Shown: positions 38,893 through 52,555, counted from the first letter of the stretch. The stretch: DNA of 64,000 nucleotides from Vitis vinifera (GCF_030704535.1 NC_081818.1:1191001-1255000), one strand, 5' to 3'. Numbers and translations: made by a program. Notes: a model not told the origin generated them from the letters alone.

Positions 38893-41719
38893 TGTGGACC
38901 CCGCATTTCGGCTCATGCGTTTTCCACTCGATGGCAAGCTCAATTTTTATTTTAAAAATGATTTTTATTGATTAAGAAAATGACTTGGAATCGCCACTTA
39001 TTTTTGTTTTATTTTTAAAGGGTAAACAAAATAAGAAATAAAAACTCTAATTGTGACTCCTTATTTTGGAAAATGTGGTTTGTGAAAAACCGGATCAAGT
39101 TTGGGGGTCAGGTTACTTATCGGGAAGGTACGGTAAAGACCGTAACACCCCTCTATGTCCCTAAAGTCGGGTCTCTACTAATAAAATGAAGTAAGTATGA
39201 CAATTGATTGATTGAACATGGATACCGAACAATGATCAAAGGTGTGAAAACAAGACACGCATGATAACAAATAAATCGATAGACACAATCGAGTGCGAGA
39301 CGTACCTTAGTCACAAGCTTAACGCTATCATAAAGACGAGGTTAGTGCACAAGTACAGAATAATCGCGAGCAGAATAAATCAATAATGTATGACTATCGA
39401 ATCAATCAATCAATCAATCATAAAATCACATATGTCAAGCTCTCACCAAAGCCCGTTTTATTTTGCATAAATTAATATCACGAATTCCATTATTTTGGAA
39501 TTATGAAAAATTCATTCACTGCTTATTAAAATCAAGAGGAACATAAAATTATTTGAAAATCAGAGTGGAATTAAAACTATTCGAGAGAAAATTGGATTTT
39601 TGAAATTTATTTGAAAAATTGGAGTCTCGAAGATTACTTGAAAATCGGAGTTTTGAAAAATGAAATTTAAGAATTGGAATTTTGGATATTAAATTTACAA
39701 GAAATTTGATTTTGGAAATTAAATTTGAAAGAAATTAGAATTTTTGGAAATTAAATTTGAAAGAAATGAAATTTTGGAAATTAAATTGAAGGATTTGAAT
39801 TTTGAAAATTAAATTTGAAGGAAATCGGAATTCCGGAAATTAAATTTGAAAAAGATTGGAGTTTTAAAAATTAAATTTAGGAAATGGAATTTTAGAAATT
39901 AAATTTAAAAGAAGTTGGATTTTGAAAATTAAATTTGAAAGAATTTAGAATTTTGGAAATTAAATTTGAAAGAAATAAAATTTTGAAAATTAAATCGAAG
40001 AATTTGAATTTTGAAAATTATATTTGAAAAAGATTGAAGTTTTAAAAATTAAATTTAGTTTGGAGCTTTGAGAAGATTAAATTAAAACTGGAGTTTTGAA
40101 AAATTATCTTAACATTAAAATTTTGAAAATGAAATTTTTGGGTATCAAAAGTTAAAAGAAAGAAAATAAGAAAACAATAAAACAAAAGCCATATGGCCTT
40201 AGAATGGCCCAACGTGTACAAGCATACCTTTAATGAATCAAACAAATAGAAAAAGGTGTACAGGCATCATTTAATGAATAAACAAATAAAAAAAGTGCAC
40301 AGACATATTCTTTAATGAATAAACAAATAAAAAAAAGGTGTACATGCACATCGTTTAATGAATAAACAAATAAAAGAATGCATTACAAAATGCTAATGTT
40401 GCAGGCTTCACCAACTTATTGAACGGTTCAATGCTCATCTGTTCATCAATATGCAAAGCACGTTCTGGATTTTTCTTGTTCCCAAAAAGCAAGCGCATGA
40501 AGCTTAATGATGAGGTCTAGTTCGTCTTCCCCAGAGCTAGCACGGTAACATCAGGTTGTAGGTAGCTGAAACATCTCAGCCTGCAGCGAAGCAAGCCTCC
40601 AGCAAGCTTCACCATGCTGTCCAATATAGAGATTCCAACCAAAAACGGAAACGGCATAATCTCCCATGCTACGTCCACTAAAGGTCAACTTCAGAGGGCG
40701 CCCTCTTGCTCCTTTCCTTTGTCCCCTTCCCTAGAAAAATCTCTCCTCTGTCCTCAACTCTCTAAGGCTCCTTTCCCAGTTGGCCGACCACCAGGAAAAT
40801 CGCAGCGAAAGCACCCCCCTGCTCAAAGTGTCCTCTCCAAGCTAAAAGAAAAATACCCTTAGAAACCTGTCTCCTCTCGTCTCTAGCCTAAACTCTCCCC
40901 TCAAGCTAACTCCCCCCCCCCCCCCCCCCCCCTCCCCCAAAAAAAATAAATAAATCTCCCAAAATTAGCCCCAAAACACCCTTGCCCCGGCAAAATCAAA
41001 AGAATAAACACTAAGGCATGAACTAGAGTGAAAATTGAGGGTAGAACAAACAGGTGAGCATGCAGCACATGAATGTACATGATCTCATATCAGGTGATGT
41101 TCATGGGCTCAAAACAGGTGGGATAAGGGAGAAAATTAAATCAATTCATACCAATCCATGTACGTGATAACCTCAAATGAAATCCAAGAGAATGAGATAT
41201 TAGCAGGGCAAACATATCCAAACAGAAAATGAAACGATCAATGAACATGTGAACAAGCCAGAAATTAACAAAACTTATATATGACTCCTGTTATCCATAA
41301 GACAAGCGGGACCCCAAGTAGCAAGAGAAGAAAATGAAAGATCAATGATAATGAAGATGAACAAGAGGTACACAGTAAACTTATCTGAGAGTTCTTTCAC
41401 AGTTCTTGCCTGGCCGGCGAATGCCCCTTTCCCCAGCTAAACGAATACTCCCTCCAGCTCTCCGGTTTCTTCTTCTCCTTCTCCAGTCCCCCCCCCCCCC
41501 CCCCCCCCCCCCTTCCTCCCTCCTTTTTTAGTCCACAACTCTCTCTTATCTGCTACTAGCTTCACTGTTCTTGGCTCAGCAAATAAGAACCACCACTATG
41601 GCAAGGCGGTGGTCTCCTCGACCATGCGTCCCATGTGGCTTGCTCTTTCGGAAACTGGCCCCTACTCCAAAAAAATGAAATCTTCAGCCAACTCTCGGTA
41701 GCCCAAAAAGGGGTCTACA
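38893..41719 (+). mobile_element. Solo LTR of a retrotransposon, about 2.83 kb
   Basis: Starts TGTGGACCCC and ends GGGGTCTACA, the inverted TG...CA ends of an LTR. Flanks GATTG (38,888-38,892) and GCTTG (41,720-41,724) match at 4 of 5 bases, a decayed target duplication. There is no gag/pol reading frame and no second LTR, so internal sequence was probably lost by LTR recombination. It contains an AT-rich minisatellite (39,590-40,080), a CAATCAATCAAT run and two pure C tracts (40,912-40,932 and 41,488-41,512). A diverged piece of the same LTR start is at 52,556. Confidence 0.75.
39590..40080. repeat. AT-rich minisatellite inside the solo LTR
   Basis: About a dozen imperfect units near 35-40 bp built on GGAAATTAAATTTGAAAGAA followed by an ATTTGAATTTT-like piece. 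Directly visible. Confidence 0.8.
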
Positions 41720-41810
41720 GCTTGTTTGAGTACATGCCCTCAAGCAATTAGCCATTGCTAGTAAGGTGTCGATGTCGTAGGCTCTTTATGCAGATCTACA
41801 AAACTAATAT

Positions 41811-43050
41811 GTTATGAACCCAAGTAGTTAGTGTTAGCCCAAGGGTTCTCTTAATTGCGTTTTGATTATAGCAAATCATAGTTAAGTTGCTAATTTATTT
41901 GAATTATAAAAAATTTCATGTATTAGTTTGGAAATTTATTAAAGGACCTAATGGATGCACGATTGAGACAATTGGAAGACCCTTTAATCATAAGAAACAT
42001 ATGTAAGATGAAAGCATAAGTGCACTTAAGTTTTTCATATCTTTTCATGCATCTTTAAAAACTCGGTTTATGCATTAAAGATACATTTTCATCTAAACCT
42101 GAGTTTTATCAAATGAACTTTGGGCAAGTCATTTCAAAATTGACATATTAATTTACCTAAAGACCTTGTCTAAGTGTTAAAAAATAAAATAATAGAAAAA
42201 TATAGGTTTTCGAGGCAAAAAAATGTGAACCAATCGAGGTAGTGGCTAATCGGCTCAACCAGTTAGGGTACCGGTCAACCGGTTACACTTTCCTGATCGA
42301 GGTCTGGTCGAGAATGCAAAAAATCTTCTCTATCTTCCCATAGCCTTTCATTATTGGTTGAGGAATATGTCTTCCCAATCGAGGTTCGATCGAAGACTAA
42401 TGGTTACCTTCCACGTATGAATTGCCCAACTCGACCGATCGAGGTTGCTTTTTGACATTTTGGCTTTCGATGCTAAAAACCTATAAATTGAGAGCTTCAC
42501 TTCATTTATGAGCAAGAGAGCACCTGCATTTATTTGTTTATCTATTTGTTCTTGCCTCAAAAGCTCTCATTCTTTTCTTGGTGTGCATTAAATCTCCATT
42601 TGCATATTCCTTAGCACACCCTTGTAATTTTTCCTAGCATTTAAATTGAATTTAAGCATTTTTTGAGCTAGGTTGAGAGATTTGAACTTGTTATTTGAGT
42701 GTTAGAACCTTCAAGTGAGTAAAGACTTGAAGAAATTGTGTAATAGTCCATTGGAGTCGAAATCCAAGTGTAAAGGTGATTAGAAGCTTGGTTGAAGCTT
42801 TAAGTATAGTAGAATCCTCACTCGGTTAGAAGCTTAAGGAGAGTGAATGTAGACAAAGAAGTGTCGAACCACTATAAAATATGAGTTTGCTCTTTCTAAC
42901 TTTATCTCCTTATAATTGTGCTTTCTTTACTTGAATTTGTTGTGATTGAGAAAATATTTTTTAAAACCCAATTTATCCCCTCTATTTGGTGTTTTTTCTG
43001 TTAAGATTAGCCTTTATTTTCTCAATTAGATTTATCCCAAGTAATCCTGC
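41811..43050. mobile_element. Probable degenerate LTR-retrotransposon remnant
   Basis: Contains repeated GATCGAGGT / CCGGTCAACCGGTTA-type words and a TATA-like CCTATAAATTGAGAGC followed by leader-like sequence, as in a retrotransposon LTR. It may begin TGTTATGAACCC and end near CCTGCAACA, but no target duplication supports these limits. No protein frame. Confidence 0.4.
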
Positions 43051-43270
43051 AACACTTGGACAACTTTGGCCCGAGGTATCACAATGAGTTATGAATTCTA
43101 AGTAATAGCCGAAAAAGAAGTGTCATTAATATAAATTCTAAGTAGGAATATTGTTACAAATTTAAAGGATGCAACAACACACTTAGACAATTTTGGTCCA
43201 AGGTGTGACAATAAGTTATCAAGTAATAGTAGGAAAAGAAGTGTTATTGCTATAAATTCTAAGTATGAAT
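43051..43270. repeat. Two tandem units of about 120 bp
   Basis: Units at about 43,051-43,150 and 43,173-43,270 both contain ACTT.GACAA.TTTGG.CC, AAAAGAAGTGT.ATT and TATAAATTCTAAGTA. Imperfect. Confidence 0.65.
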
Positions 43271-46200
43271 GATTTGGGTTGCAATTTAGGTGGGTTGATG
43301 CAACTTGAGCTTAATTTGTATTAAGAAACAATAGACTCAAACTCAATCAAATTTAACTTTAACATGAGGTAATCAACTCAAATTCAACTTAATTCCATTT
43401 TTTTAAACTTGGGTTGGATTTAGGTTGGATTTGAGTTGGTGGAGTTAAATTCAGGTTAATCAGGTTAAACTTAAATTGATTGAGTAAGACTGAAGTTGGT
43501 GAGGTTGAATGGGTTGTATGTTTCAAAATTCATCCATAGTAATTTTAAAAAAATGTAATTTTTCCAAAAAATGAAAAAGTATATGATATAATTTTAATTT
43601 GATACTTTCACTTTAAAATCTAAAAATAAATAAATGTTGTTATAAATGAACATTATAAATATCACAAAAATATTAAATTAGGTTCCAGTTAGACTAGGGT
43701 TGTTCAAACCCTGACTCAAACCCAACCCAATTTGAGTTCGAGTTGAGAAAATTTAACTCAAGCTCACCCAAGTATTGAAATGTTTGTTCAAACTCATCCA
43801 AACATTAGTTTGAGTTTGAGTTAGGTTGGACCAACTTGCTCAAATTACATACTAGAAATAATGTTACAAACTCAAAGGATGTACGGATACTATAAAACTT
43901 AAGGAAGAATAGTATTACAAACTTAAAGACTCCGTTTGATTCTCATAAACTTTGAAGGGAAAAGTGATAGAAATAAAATTTTAAAAAAAATGAAAAAAGA
44001 ATTTAAAGCCAATAAATTATATTTATATACTATTTTAAATTTAATTTATTTTAACTATTTTGTATAAAAATTGAACAATTTCAAAATACATAAATTTTTA
44101 ATTAATTTTAAATATATTTTTTTTTCTTTTACAATTTTTATAATAAAATCAAATATAAGAAGATTACTTTTCTTAAAAATAAAAAATAAATAAAAAGAAG
44201 GAAGAAGGGAAATTAGATACCCATCAAAGATGGTGACATTCCCGTCAAGCATCAACTTTTGAAGAATTCAATGTAAGGAATTAGAGATGCTTTTCATAAT
44301 GATAAACATGGCAGTTTCCCTACTTCTCTACTCAACCTTATTTACGTGTCTCACTTGGTCTCTTGCAGTTGGGATACTTTTTTATTTTTTATTTAAATAA
44401 GAAATAAAATTAAGGGCAAAATTATAATTTTTAAGCAATAATATTAACATAATAGAAATTTTATTAAATATAAAATATTTTCCTACACAAGTCAATTAAA
44501 AATGATAATTTTTTTTTTGTCATCCATTTTAAATTATAAGCTTTTTTTTTTAAATAAAATTATGTTAAATAGACATAAAAGTTTTTATTTAAGCTCGATT
44601 TTATTACCACTAAAATTACTAAATTTATCATAAATAAGTCATGTTAACTATTGATAATGCAATGTACATCACCTATTATAATAAGATATCAAATCATAAT
44701 GTCCAAATTTATCCATCAAAATCATCAATTATTTGATGGAAAGTCTAGTCCATTTTTTTAGTGGGAAAACTTTGTTATTCAATAATAGATTCTATGCAGG
44801 AGTGGAATTCAAATACAATCGAAGTTTATGGTAGACGACTTGACTAAAATGAATAAAAATACAAACATTGTTTGGTGATGGTTTTCAAAAATAGTTTTTA
44901 AAAATAGTTTTTTAATAATCGTTTTATAATGTTTTATAGAACAAAAATCTGTTTGAAATCTGAAATGGTGTTAAACTATTTTAATATTTTTAAATATATT
45001 TTAAAAATGATTTTTATACAAGTGCTTTATTTTTAATAGTTATTTTAGAAAATAAATAAAAATAATTAAAAGATGTTCTTTAAAAATACAATATTTTTTA
45101 TTCTTAAAAATGAAAAACAAAAAATAATTTCTAATTATCAACTATATATTTTTCTATTTTTTATTTTTTGTTTTAGAGAATAAAAAATTGTTTTCGAAAA
45201 TAGTTTTCAAACAGACCCTTAAGTTTTTAGTCAACTATAATCCAATTCAATATTTAAATAAGATTGAATCATTGAATTTGGATTTGAGTTGAGTTATTTT
45301 TATCCTAAACTTATTTCAAATTAATATTCATTTTATATGATATTTTAATTTTTTTTTGAAAGGAAGAATATTTGTAGTCTTAAATAGAACTAATTTATTG
45401 TTTGAATATATAATTTTAATGTTATTTTTAAAAATGTCATTATATTTTCTTATTGATATTTGCTACAATTTGATGATTCAATGGTAACAAATTTGAGTTT
45501 TATAATTATGTCAATTAATTAAATAAACAAAATCTAATCATCATGTGCACGTTGATGTGAAATATAATCCAGCCGACTAATTTGACTCGAGGTTTCTAAT
45601 AATATGCTTATGCCATGTGATTTGTGTGTTTTACTGTTGAATAATTTGCACTTTAAATATAATGTAACTAATTTATATTTTAGCATAAAGTTTAATATTG
45701 GTTTATGAAAATGTTGTTACATTGGATAATTTTAGGTATGTTTGAATATAATACTCTTTGTTATCAAGAATAATAAATAAAAATAAAAACATGTTTGACA
45801 ATTAAAAAATAGAAAACAGTTCTTAGAAATATAGAGTTTGTTTGACAAATATTTTCGAGAATAATTTTATGTTCTCCAAAAAAAAAAATTAGGAAAACAC
45901 ATTTGACAATCAAAAACCGTTTTTTTTTTTTCCTGTTTTTAAAAATAAAAAATATGATGTTTTAGTTTAGTTGTTTTCTACTGTTTTCATTTGTTTTCTA
46001 AAAATTGTTTTAAAACATAATTATACGAATATGTAAAATGATTAAAAATAAAATATTAGATATAAAAATTATCTTTAAACCTTATTTAAAACTATTAAAA
46101 ACGGATTTAAAATATTTTAGGTTTTTAAACAAATTTTTTTTTACAAAACATCAAATAGTAGTTTTTAAAAATTGTTCTCAAAAACTGTTTTTCAAAAGTA

Positions 46201-46900
46201 TTTTCAAAAATAATTACCAAACAAACCCTAAAGCATGGTGTTTTACTATAATGTATTTTAATTGTTTTTATTTTCTAAATATTTGTCTAAAAATGACTGA
46301 GAATAAAGCAATATAGATAAAAAAAAAATTAAATATTTAAAAATATAGAAAATAAATGAAAAATATTTCAGACTCCTAAACATAATTCTACAAAATATCA
46401 AAAATAATCTTCAAAATCAATTGTCAAATCTATTTTTTAGAAGAAAAAAACAAAAACACTTCCCAAATAAATTAGTTTCCTCGTAAACCTAACTAGTTAC
46501 TTCCAATTACGGCAATCAATAATTCAAACGATTTTTTTCATGTTTTACCCTTAAATGACATAATTATAACAACCCAATCTTTTCGTGATATAACCATATT
46601 ATACTAATCAATCACATTTAACTAACCTATAATTATTGTTAATTAAAAGCATAAATATAATCCTATTAATAAATGAAATTATTAAAACCTAATTTAATAA
46701 TAATATTAATAATATTATGGTAAAATCAGTAATGATCGATGCCCACAAATAGTTTTATAAAAACTATATTATAATATAATTATATATATATATTTTTTAA
46801 ATAAATAGTGTGTCAATGACGAACTTAAATCCTTATAAAATATAAACTCTAGTCACTCATTTTTTTCATTTAAATATTTTAGTTAAAAAAAGTATTTATT
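43270..46900. other. AT-rich intergenic DNA with MITE copies
   Basis: 43,270-43,860 is full of TTGAGTTGGGTTT / AACCCAACTCAA words in both orientations, probably an old TIR element. Family-3 AT-rich MITE copies lie at about 44,868-45,222 (ends CAAACAGACCC) and 45,834-46,230 (GAGTTTGTTTGACAA ... TTACCAAACAAACCC). No gene seen. Confidence 0.5.
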
Positions 46901-47035
46901 TTTATTTTTGGGATAAATATGAAATTACATTTTCATCCTGAGTGGCATGCCCGTTAATTCGATGAACGTAAGTGTTATTTCCTTAAGTTCATCAAAAATA
47001 TCTTGCTCAGTTGCTCCAGATGTCCGAAATCTCTC

Positions 47036-47050
47036 GAAGTTTCCTTCGAA
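47036..47050 (+). promoter_or_regulatory. Gapped heat-shock-element-like motif upstream of DnaJ
   Basis: GAAGTTTCCTTCGAA holds GAA-nn-TTC followed by another GAA, with a 4-base instead of a 2-base gap. It lies 124 bp upstream of the start codon. A heat-shock link is inference from the motif and the chaperone gene. Confidence 0.3.
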
Positions 47051-47173
47051 AAATCCAAAAAGGTCTTCACAGATATTTCTTTCTCTCTCCTCTCTCCTTT
47101 CCTCTCTCTCTAACCTTAAAAGCCCCACGTCCGAGTCCCTCGGTCTTGGCCGACCTGTTCCGACCCGGACAAT

Positions 47174-48185
47174 ATGGATCCCGAAGGTGGATCCGCCGGA
47201 TCTTGTTACTACTCCGTTCTCGGAATTCGCAGAGACGCCTCCTCCTCCGATATTCGCACCGCCTATCGGAAACTCGCTCTGGTTCGTCTTCCCTCCCCAA
47301 AGCCGTCTTTTTCTTTTCTTTCCTTTTCTTTTCTAGGTGTATTTTTTGTTTTTTGGGGTTTTGATTTTTGGTGGGGTTTGTGAAGAAGTGGCACCCGGAC
47401 CGGTGGGCGAAGAATCAGGCGCTGGCCGGCGAGGCGAAGCGGCGGTTCCAGCAAATCCAGGAGGCTTACTCAGGTGGGTGGTGACTTCATTTCCTGACGG
47501 CACTTCTCTGTGTTTTCCGTTTGATGGGGCCTAACGGGCGTTACTGGTGCCGTTTTCTCTGTGTTGCAGTTCTGTCTGATGCGAGCAAGAAGTCAATGTA
47601 CGACGCTGGATTCTACGATCCGATGGAGGAAGATCAGGTTTGCTGTTTCCTTCTTCGGTGGTTTTCATCGGAGTTTGATCGGAGATGGATAAAACGGCGT
47701 CGTTTTGAAATCGAAGTGTCGGCGTTTTACATGCGGCGCCGTGTTTATTTCTTCCGTCGCCGGAGTGGCCCCCTCAAAGCGATTTTTTATTTTATTTTAT
47801 TTTTTTTAAAAAAGAAACGAACTTTGTATTTTGTGTTGTTTTGGATTATTTCAGTGTAGTCCCTGAATTTTGTTAAATTCTGGAAACAGGATTTCTGTGA
47901 TTTCATGCAAGAGATGTTATCTATGATGAACAATGTGGGAGACGAGGTAGGGATTTTACTCAATTTCTCGATTTACGAAGGCATGATTGCAAATTCTAAA
48001 AGGAAGTTTTACCTTTGCAGCCGGACAGTGTCGAGGACCTCCAGAAGATGTTCGTGGACATGGTCTCCGGAGACGCGTTTAATTTTGACTTCAACGTCAA
48101 CGCAAATGCACCGTTTGCTCCCAAAAAGTCACCGGTAGCTGGATCCAACGGTGGCGCAGCAAGGCGCAGCAACTCTCGTCGCTAG
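47174..48185 (+). CDS. Small J-domain (DnaJ-like) co-chaperone, 5 exons
   Basis: J-domain protein that would stimulate an Hsp70 ATPase. Coding exons: 47174-47281, 47386-47473, 47570-47637, 47890-47946, 48021-48185. Phases agree, giving 161 residues. The J domain fills residues 12-77: [20 protein letters not shown], the HPD motif in KWHPDRW (37-43), then [15 protein letters not shown] and YDAGFYDP. The C-terminal half has [15 protein letters not shown] and a short Ser/Arg tail (RRSNSRR). No Gly/Phe or zinc-finger region, so it is a type III J protein. No signal peptide or membrane segment. It matches the small stress-linked family of At1g56300 (from memory). A duplicated, broken copy of its last exon is at 57,573. 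Poly(A) signal AATAAA at 48,331. Confidence 0.92.
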
Positions 48186-51100
48186 TGCAGCCTCCAAATG
48201 CTTTCTTGCTTGGGGATTTCATGGGAATGTTGTGTTTATTGGTGTCAGTTTAGGCAATTTGGCTCAGTTTTTTTTTTTTTTTTCCCTGATTTTTTAAAAA
48301 GTTATGGAGGCTGAAAATTGATACAAGTTGAATAAAAGCGCTCTTGATCTTTTGATCTTTTATTTAGGTGTTTGTTGTTGTTTTCTTTATTTTTATTTTG
48401 TATATTTTATATCATGATATTGTGTGTAAATATTTATAAATTATTTTTATTTATTGTTCTATTTTTTTTTTTTATAATATTTTAATTAGTATGAAATTTG
48501 GATAGAAATTAATATTCAAAAATCAATTTAAAATATTTGAAAACAAAACTTTAATAATATTGGCATGTGACCCATGCCTTCTGTGTAAATTAATGGAAAA
48601 ATAAGGCTTTCTTGGCAAAAGAGGGAGCCACGTGGGCTGTGTTGACATAAAATTACAAGAAAAATTGAAATTAAAATCCGAATTTTATTGGGAATTTTGA
48701 GTCTTTACTCATATGGGCGGCCTCAATATTTTGATGGGTCATGAGGGGAGCCTCAAAATCTTGATGGGTATGTGAAGAAATAGCATTGGAGGCCCTAAAT
48801 CTTTCATGGGTCTGTGAAGAAATACCATTGGAATTAACCCCAAATTTTGATTGGTTTGTGAACAAATATCAGCATTGAGGAGGGCAGAGGGCGGTGGTGG
48901 AGCAGAGGATTCTTTCGGCAGGAATGTGTGTCAGTGACGGCAGAGGCTTCTAGTTGCATGTGACATTGAATGGATATTTCATATTTGTCTCTACTTTTCC
49001 TTTTTATTTCTGTGGTGGGTATGTGTTTGTGGCCTGAGGAATCTTTCAAAATCAATATCCAAATATCTTGTTTGTTTCATGATGTGAATGATGGCATCAT
49101 TAAAATTTCTCTCCTTCTGCTAAGTTTAGGCAACATTGAGATGCCTGTTGTCCTTTTTCAACACCCAGTTCAGGTATCCTCTGATAGTGATGCCCATCTC
49201 TCCATGGGCCCTACGGGCCCAGTGGGAAAATGGGAAGTGGACTTTTGATATTGGCCCAAAAAATTTGGGCCCATTATGAGACTGGTTTACTTTTTTTTGA
49301 CCTTTTTTGCCATCAGAGTGACGCCAATGCCATCTCTAAATGGAATTGGAATTGAAATAGGTTAATCTGTGGTGTTTTGCTCTCAATCTTGAGCTTGGAG
49401 TGAAGAATATCAATTTCAGGTTGGCTATGCTTTCATCCTTGAATGAGATTGTTTTAATTTGTTTGAATGTTTTTTCCTTGTTTCTTGTAGCTTAAGTTAG
49501 TATGTATCAATTGTGTTTGGTACAATAACTTAAAAACTTACAAAGAAGATTGCACTAATATCAAAAATAAAAAAAGTTGATTTCCTAGTTCATTTCAATC
49601 GAATTTTGGAAATTAGAAAGGTCTTTGTGGTCAATGAGACTTTTTAAGCTATACATCTTATTTTTCTAGATACTTCTCGCGATTTTTTCTTTCATTTTTA
49701 GCGTCCTTTTTTTATTTAATTTCTTGTTTTAAAGATAGCTTAAAAAACATGAGTAAGTTATGAAAACTTCTTTTTAGTAATATAAATTTTAAATTATTGT
49801 CAAACATGGATCATTTTATTAGACTTATTTATTAGAAATTAATAAAAAAACTTACAATGGATCATTTAGTAATTTTTAAGTGAGAAATAAACCTTTTATG
49901 AGAACGGTGAATAATTCATTGATTTATTTCATCTGCTATTTGTGATCAAGTTCTTCATTCATGGTTCATGCTTGGTTGAATGATAATAAATTGCATGAAT
50001 CCACTCTTTTTATATTAGAGTACTTTTGGATTTTAACACTTAATCTTTAATATTATTGATTTGTACTCCTTCAATTGCTATAGTTTTCTTGCTATTATTA
50101 TTTTTTTCGATGTATTTTGACGTCTAAAATGATATTAGAAATGGATGGCATGGGAAGATTGATAACTTTATAACATGGCCACTTAAGAGTTCTAGTTGTT
50201 AATCCTCAAAAAATGGCTAATAGATGATGAAAAAACAAAGGAAAAATATGTTTTAAGTTGTTAACTCTCAAAAGATGGATAGTAAATGATATAACATAGC
50301 CCCCTAGAGTTTCAGTTGTTATGCCGTTGTTAATCCTCAAAAGATGGATAATAAATTATGAAAAAATAAAAGAAAAGAAGGAATAGCATTTGGTGCCAAA
50401 CTCTTAAAAAAATTAGGTTAAGGTATAAAATCCTAAAAACAAGTCTAAGAACCTACTCGACGTGGCTAATTTCGGACCAAAAACATGTCATTCAAACAAT
50501 TACATTATTTCCTTTCATAGTCTTAGTCTTGTACTAGTGCTGTGCTGGTATTTATCATGTAGTACTTGATATTGTTATGATACATATAAATTCATTTATT
50601 AAATGTCTTATCTCTTTTTATTTTTTTCTTTGTTTTTTTTTACAGGCCCTCATATTCTTTTATTTATTAATTTATTTATTTTTGAAAGTATTAAATTATA
50701 AGAAATAAACATAAAATAGACAGAGAATAATTGTTTCCGTATAATGATAAATTTGCTTTTTATAAAAAAAAATTTAAAATGTGAAGGATAGATATTAATA
50801 CTTTAATAAAATTAATAAATTATATTTATTTGTTAAAATTAAATAATAATATTCTAACTAATAAGTATTGATAATATTTTATTTAAAATAGTTATAAGAA
50901 CAAACATGGTTAATTTTTAAAAAAATATACAAATAAACCTTCTTTATTACATGTTTACATTTATATTAAAGTGCATGATATACATTGTGAGCCCAAATCT
51001 TACATACTTAAGCTTTAAAAAAAATTAATGGTTAAAGATGGTATTAAAATCTTATTTGATGGAAAATCATATTTGAATCTCACCATGACTTATTTATTTA

Positions 51101-51550
51101 TCCAATTTATTAAGACAAGGTGTAAATCCAAAAATAAAGACTATGAACTTAAACCCTACAAGTTTAAACTTTTAAGAAAATTAGTAACTCAATAATTTAT
51201 TCTTTAATTATTATAATGATATTCTAATGAAAAGTTCAAAGAAATATTGTTGCGTGTGGAAGAGAAATTGGCATATTCATTTTGGATTAGTTTTACTTAA
51301 TAATCAAAGTTATAGTATATATACAAACAGGAGGCAATACATGCTTTCATGCTTAAATAAGGGCTAATACAAATATAAATAAATAGTAGTACACACTAAG
51401 ATGTGTTATAATTTGAATGCATGCTTTTAATTTTTACTCAATAATATTAGAAAGTATATTCAGGCAAGTCCTAAGTTCATAACTAACCATAAAAATAATA
51501 ATAATAATAATAATAAATTTAATTTTTTTTTTTTGCAATACGTGAATAAA
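48186..51550. repeat. Downstream block of the DnaJ gene, duplicated copy 1
   Basis: 3' UTR and flank, partly repeated further right. 48,200-49,470 matches 57,740-58,400 in patches, 49,905-50,180 matches 52,330-52,553, 54,960-55,193 and 59,000-59,240, and 50,700-51,000 matches about 56,030-56,220 and 60,060-60,260. 48,700-48,870 holds short imperfect units around GATGGGT.TGTGAAGAAATA. No gene in it. Confidence 0.6.
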
Positions 51551-52214
51551 GAATCTTAAAGATATATATGGAAATGTTTTCAAAAATAATTCTTATAAAT
51601 AAAATTTTTTTAGAACACTTTCAAAAACAATTTTATGATTAAGAATTTGGAACGTTTTCCATATGTTTGTATATCTCATTATTTATTAAAAATAACTTTA
51701 ATTTATAATAATTTATTTTTAATTATGTTTTATATTTATATAATTATATAATTATTTTTTAAAACATACTATAAAAAATAACTGAAAATTATTAAATATG
51801 TTTTAAAAGATGACCTTATTTTCAAAATAAGTTCTTGAAACATTGTTTTCTATCATAAAACTATGAACGTATTTTCGAGTCTAGAAAACAAGTTTTTATT
51901 ATCAAAAAATAAGAAACTGCTTTTAAAATATTTTCCAAACAAAATTGTTAACTTCATTGACATGGCAACTCAGTTTAGAGGGAGGCTTTCTATATTTGGG
52001 TGAGCTGGTTTAGTATGATTTTTTTTTTCTCTTTCATGCTTTGCTAATTTTGTTTCATTTATTTGGGTTGTGTGAAGGTTCGATAAATCAAACCAATTTA
52101 ATAACTTAATTAAATTCATCATGCATATCAAACATATTTGATAAAACAATAGTAATTAACATCAAAATTAATTTAAATAATAATATAAAAAAAATCATAT
52201 TTTCATATTCAAAA

Positions 52215-52553
52215 TAGCTTTTACCCTAATTGCTCATAAATCTCAACTTCTTACCCATTCAAAAAATTTGGAAATTTTATCTTGTGTTCTTCACAATACA
52301 TGTATTTTCTTTTGTCTATTAACAAGAGCTTTATGGATTGATTTATTTCATCTACCATTTATGATCAAGATCTTCATTCACAATTCATGCTTGGTTGAGT
52401 AATAATGAATTGCATGAATCCACTCTTTTCATATCATAATACTTTAATATTATTGATTTGTACTCCTTCAATTATTGCTATTATTATTATTTTTTAATTA
52501 TATTTTGATATCTAAAATGATATTGGAAATGGATGATAGGGAAAATTGATAAC
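52215..52553. repeat. Long direct repeat A (left)
   Basis: 339 bp starting TAGCTTTTACCCTA and ending GAAAATTGATAAC. It matches 54,857-55,193 with roughly a dozen differences by eye and bounds an inserted block of about 2.3 kb. Confidence 0.85.
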
Positions 52554-52555
52554 CC

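Noticed and set aside
39400-39425. A CRISPR-like or regulated repeat (CAATCAATCAAT)
   Set aside because: It is a plain tetranucleotide microsatellite, also seen in the related LTR piece at 53,043.
40614-40862. An 82-codon frame in the solo LTR
   Set aside because: Low-complexity Pro/Ser-rich translation of LTR sequence; no retroviral-type domain.
38893-43050. A full-length LTR retrotransposon
   Set aside because: The sequence after 41,719 is unrelated to the LTR start and contains no gag or pol motifs; the 38,893-41,719 piece has both ends of a single LTR.
46925-47300. Minus-strand Arg/Glu-rich frames opposite the DnaJ promoter and exon 1
   Set aside because: Shadows of the CT-rich leader and the J-domain exon on the other strand.
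47521-47859. Plus-strand frames overlapping DnaJ exons and introns
   Set aside because: They are read-through of introns 2 and 3 in the wrong frame.
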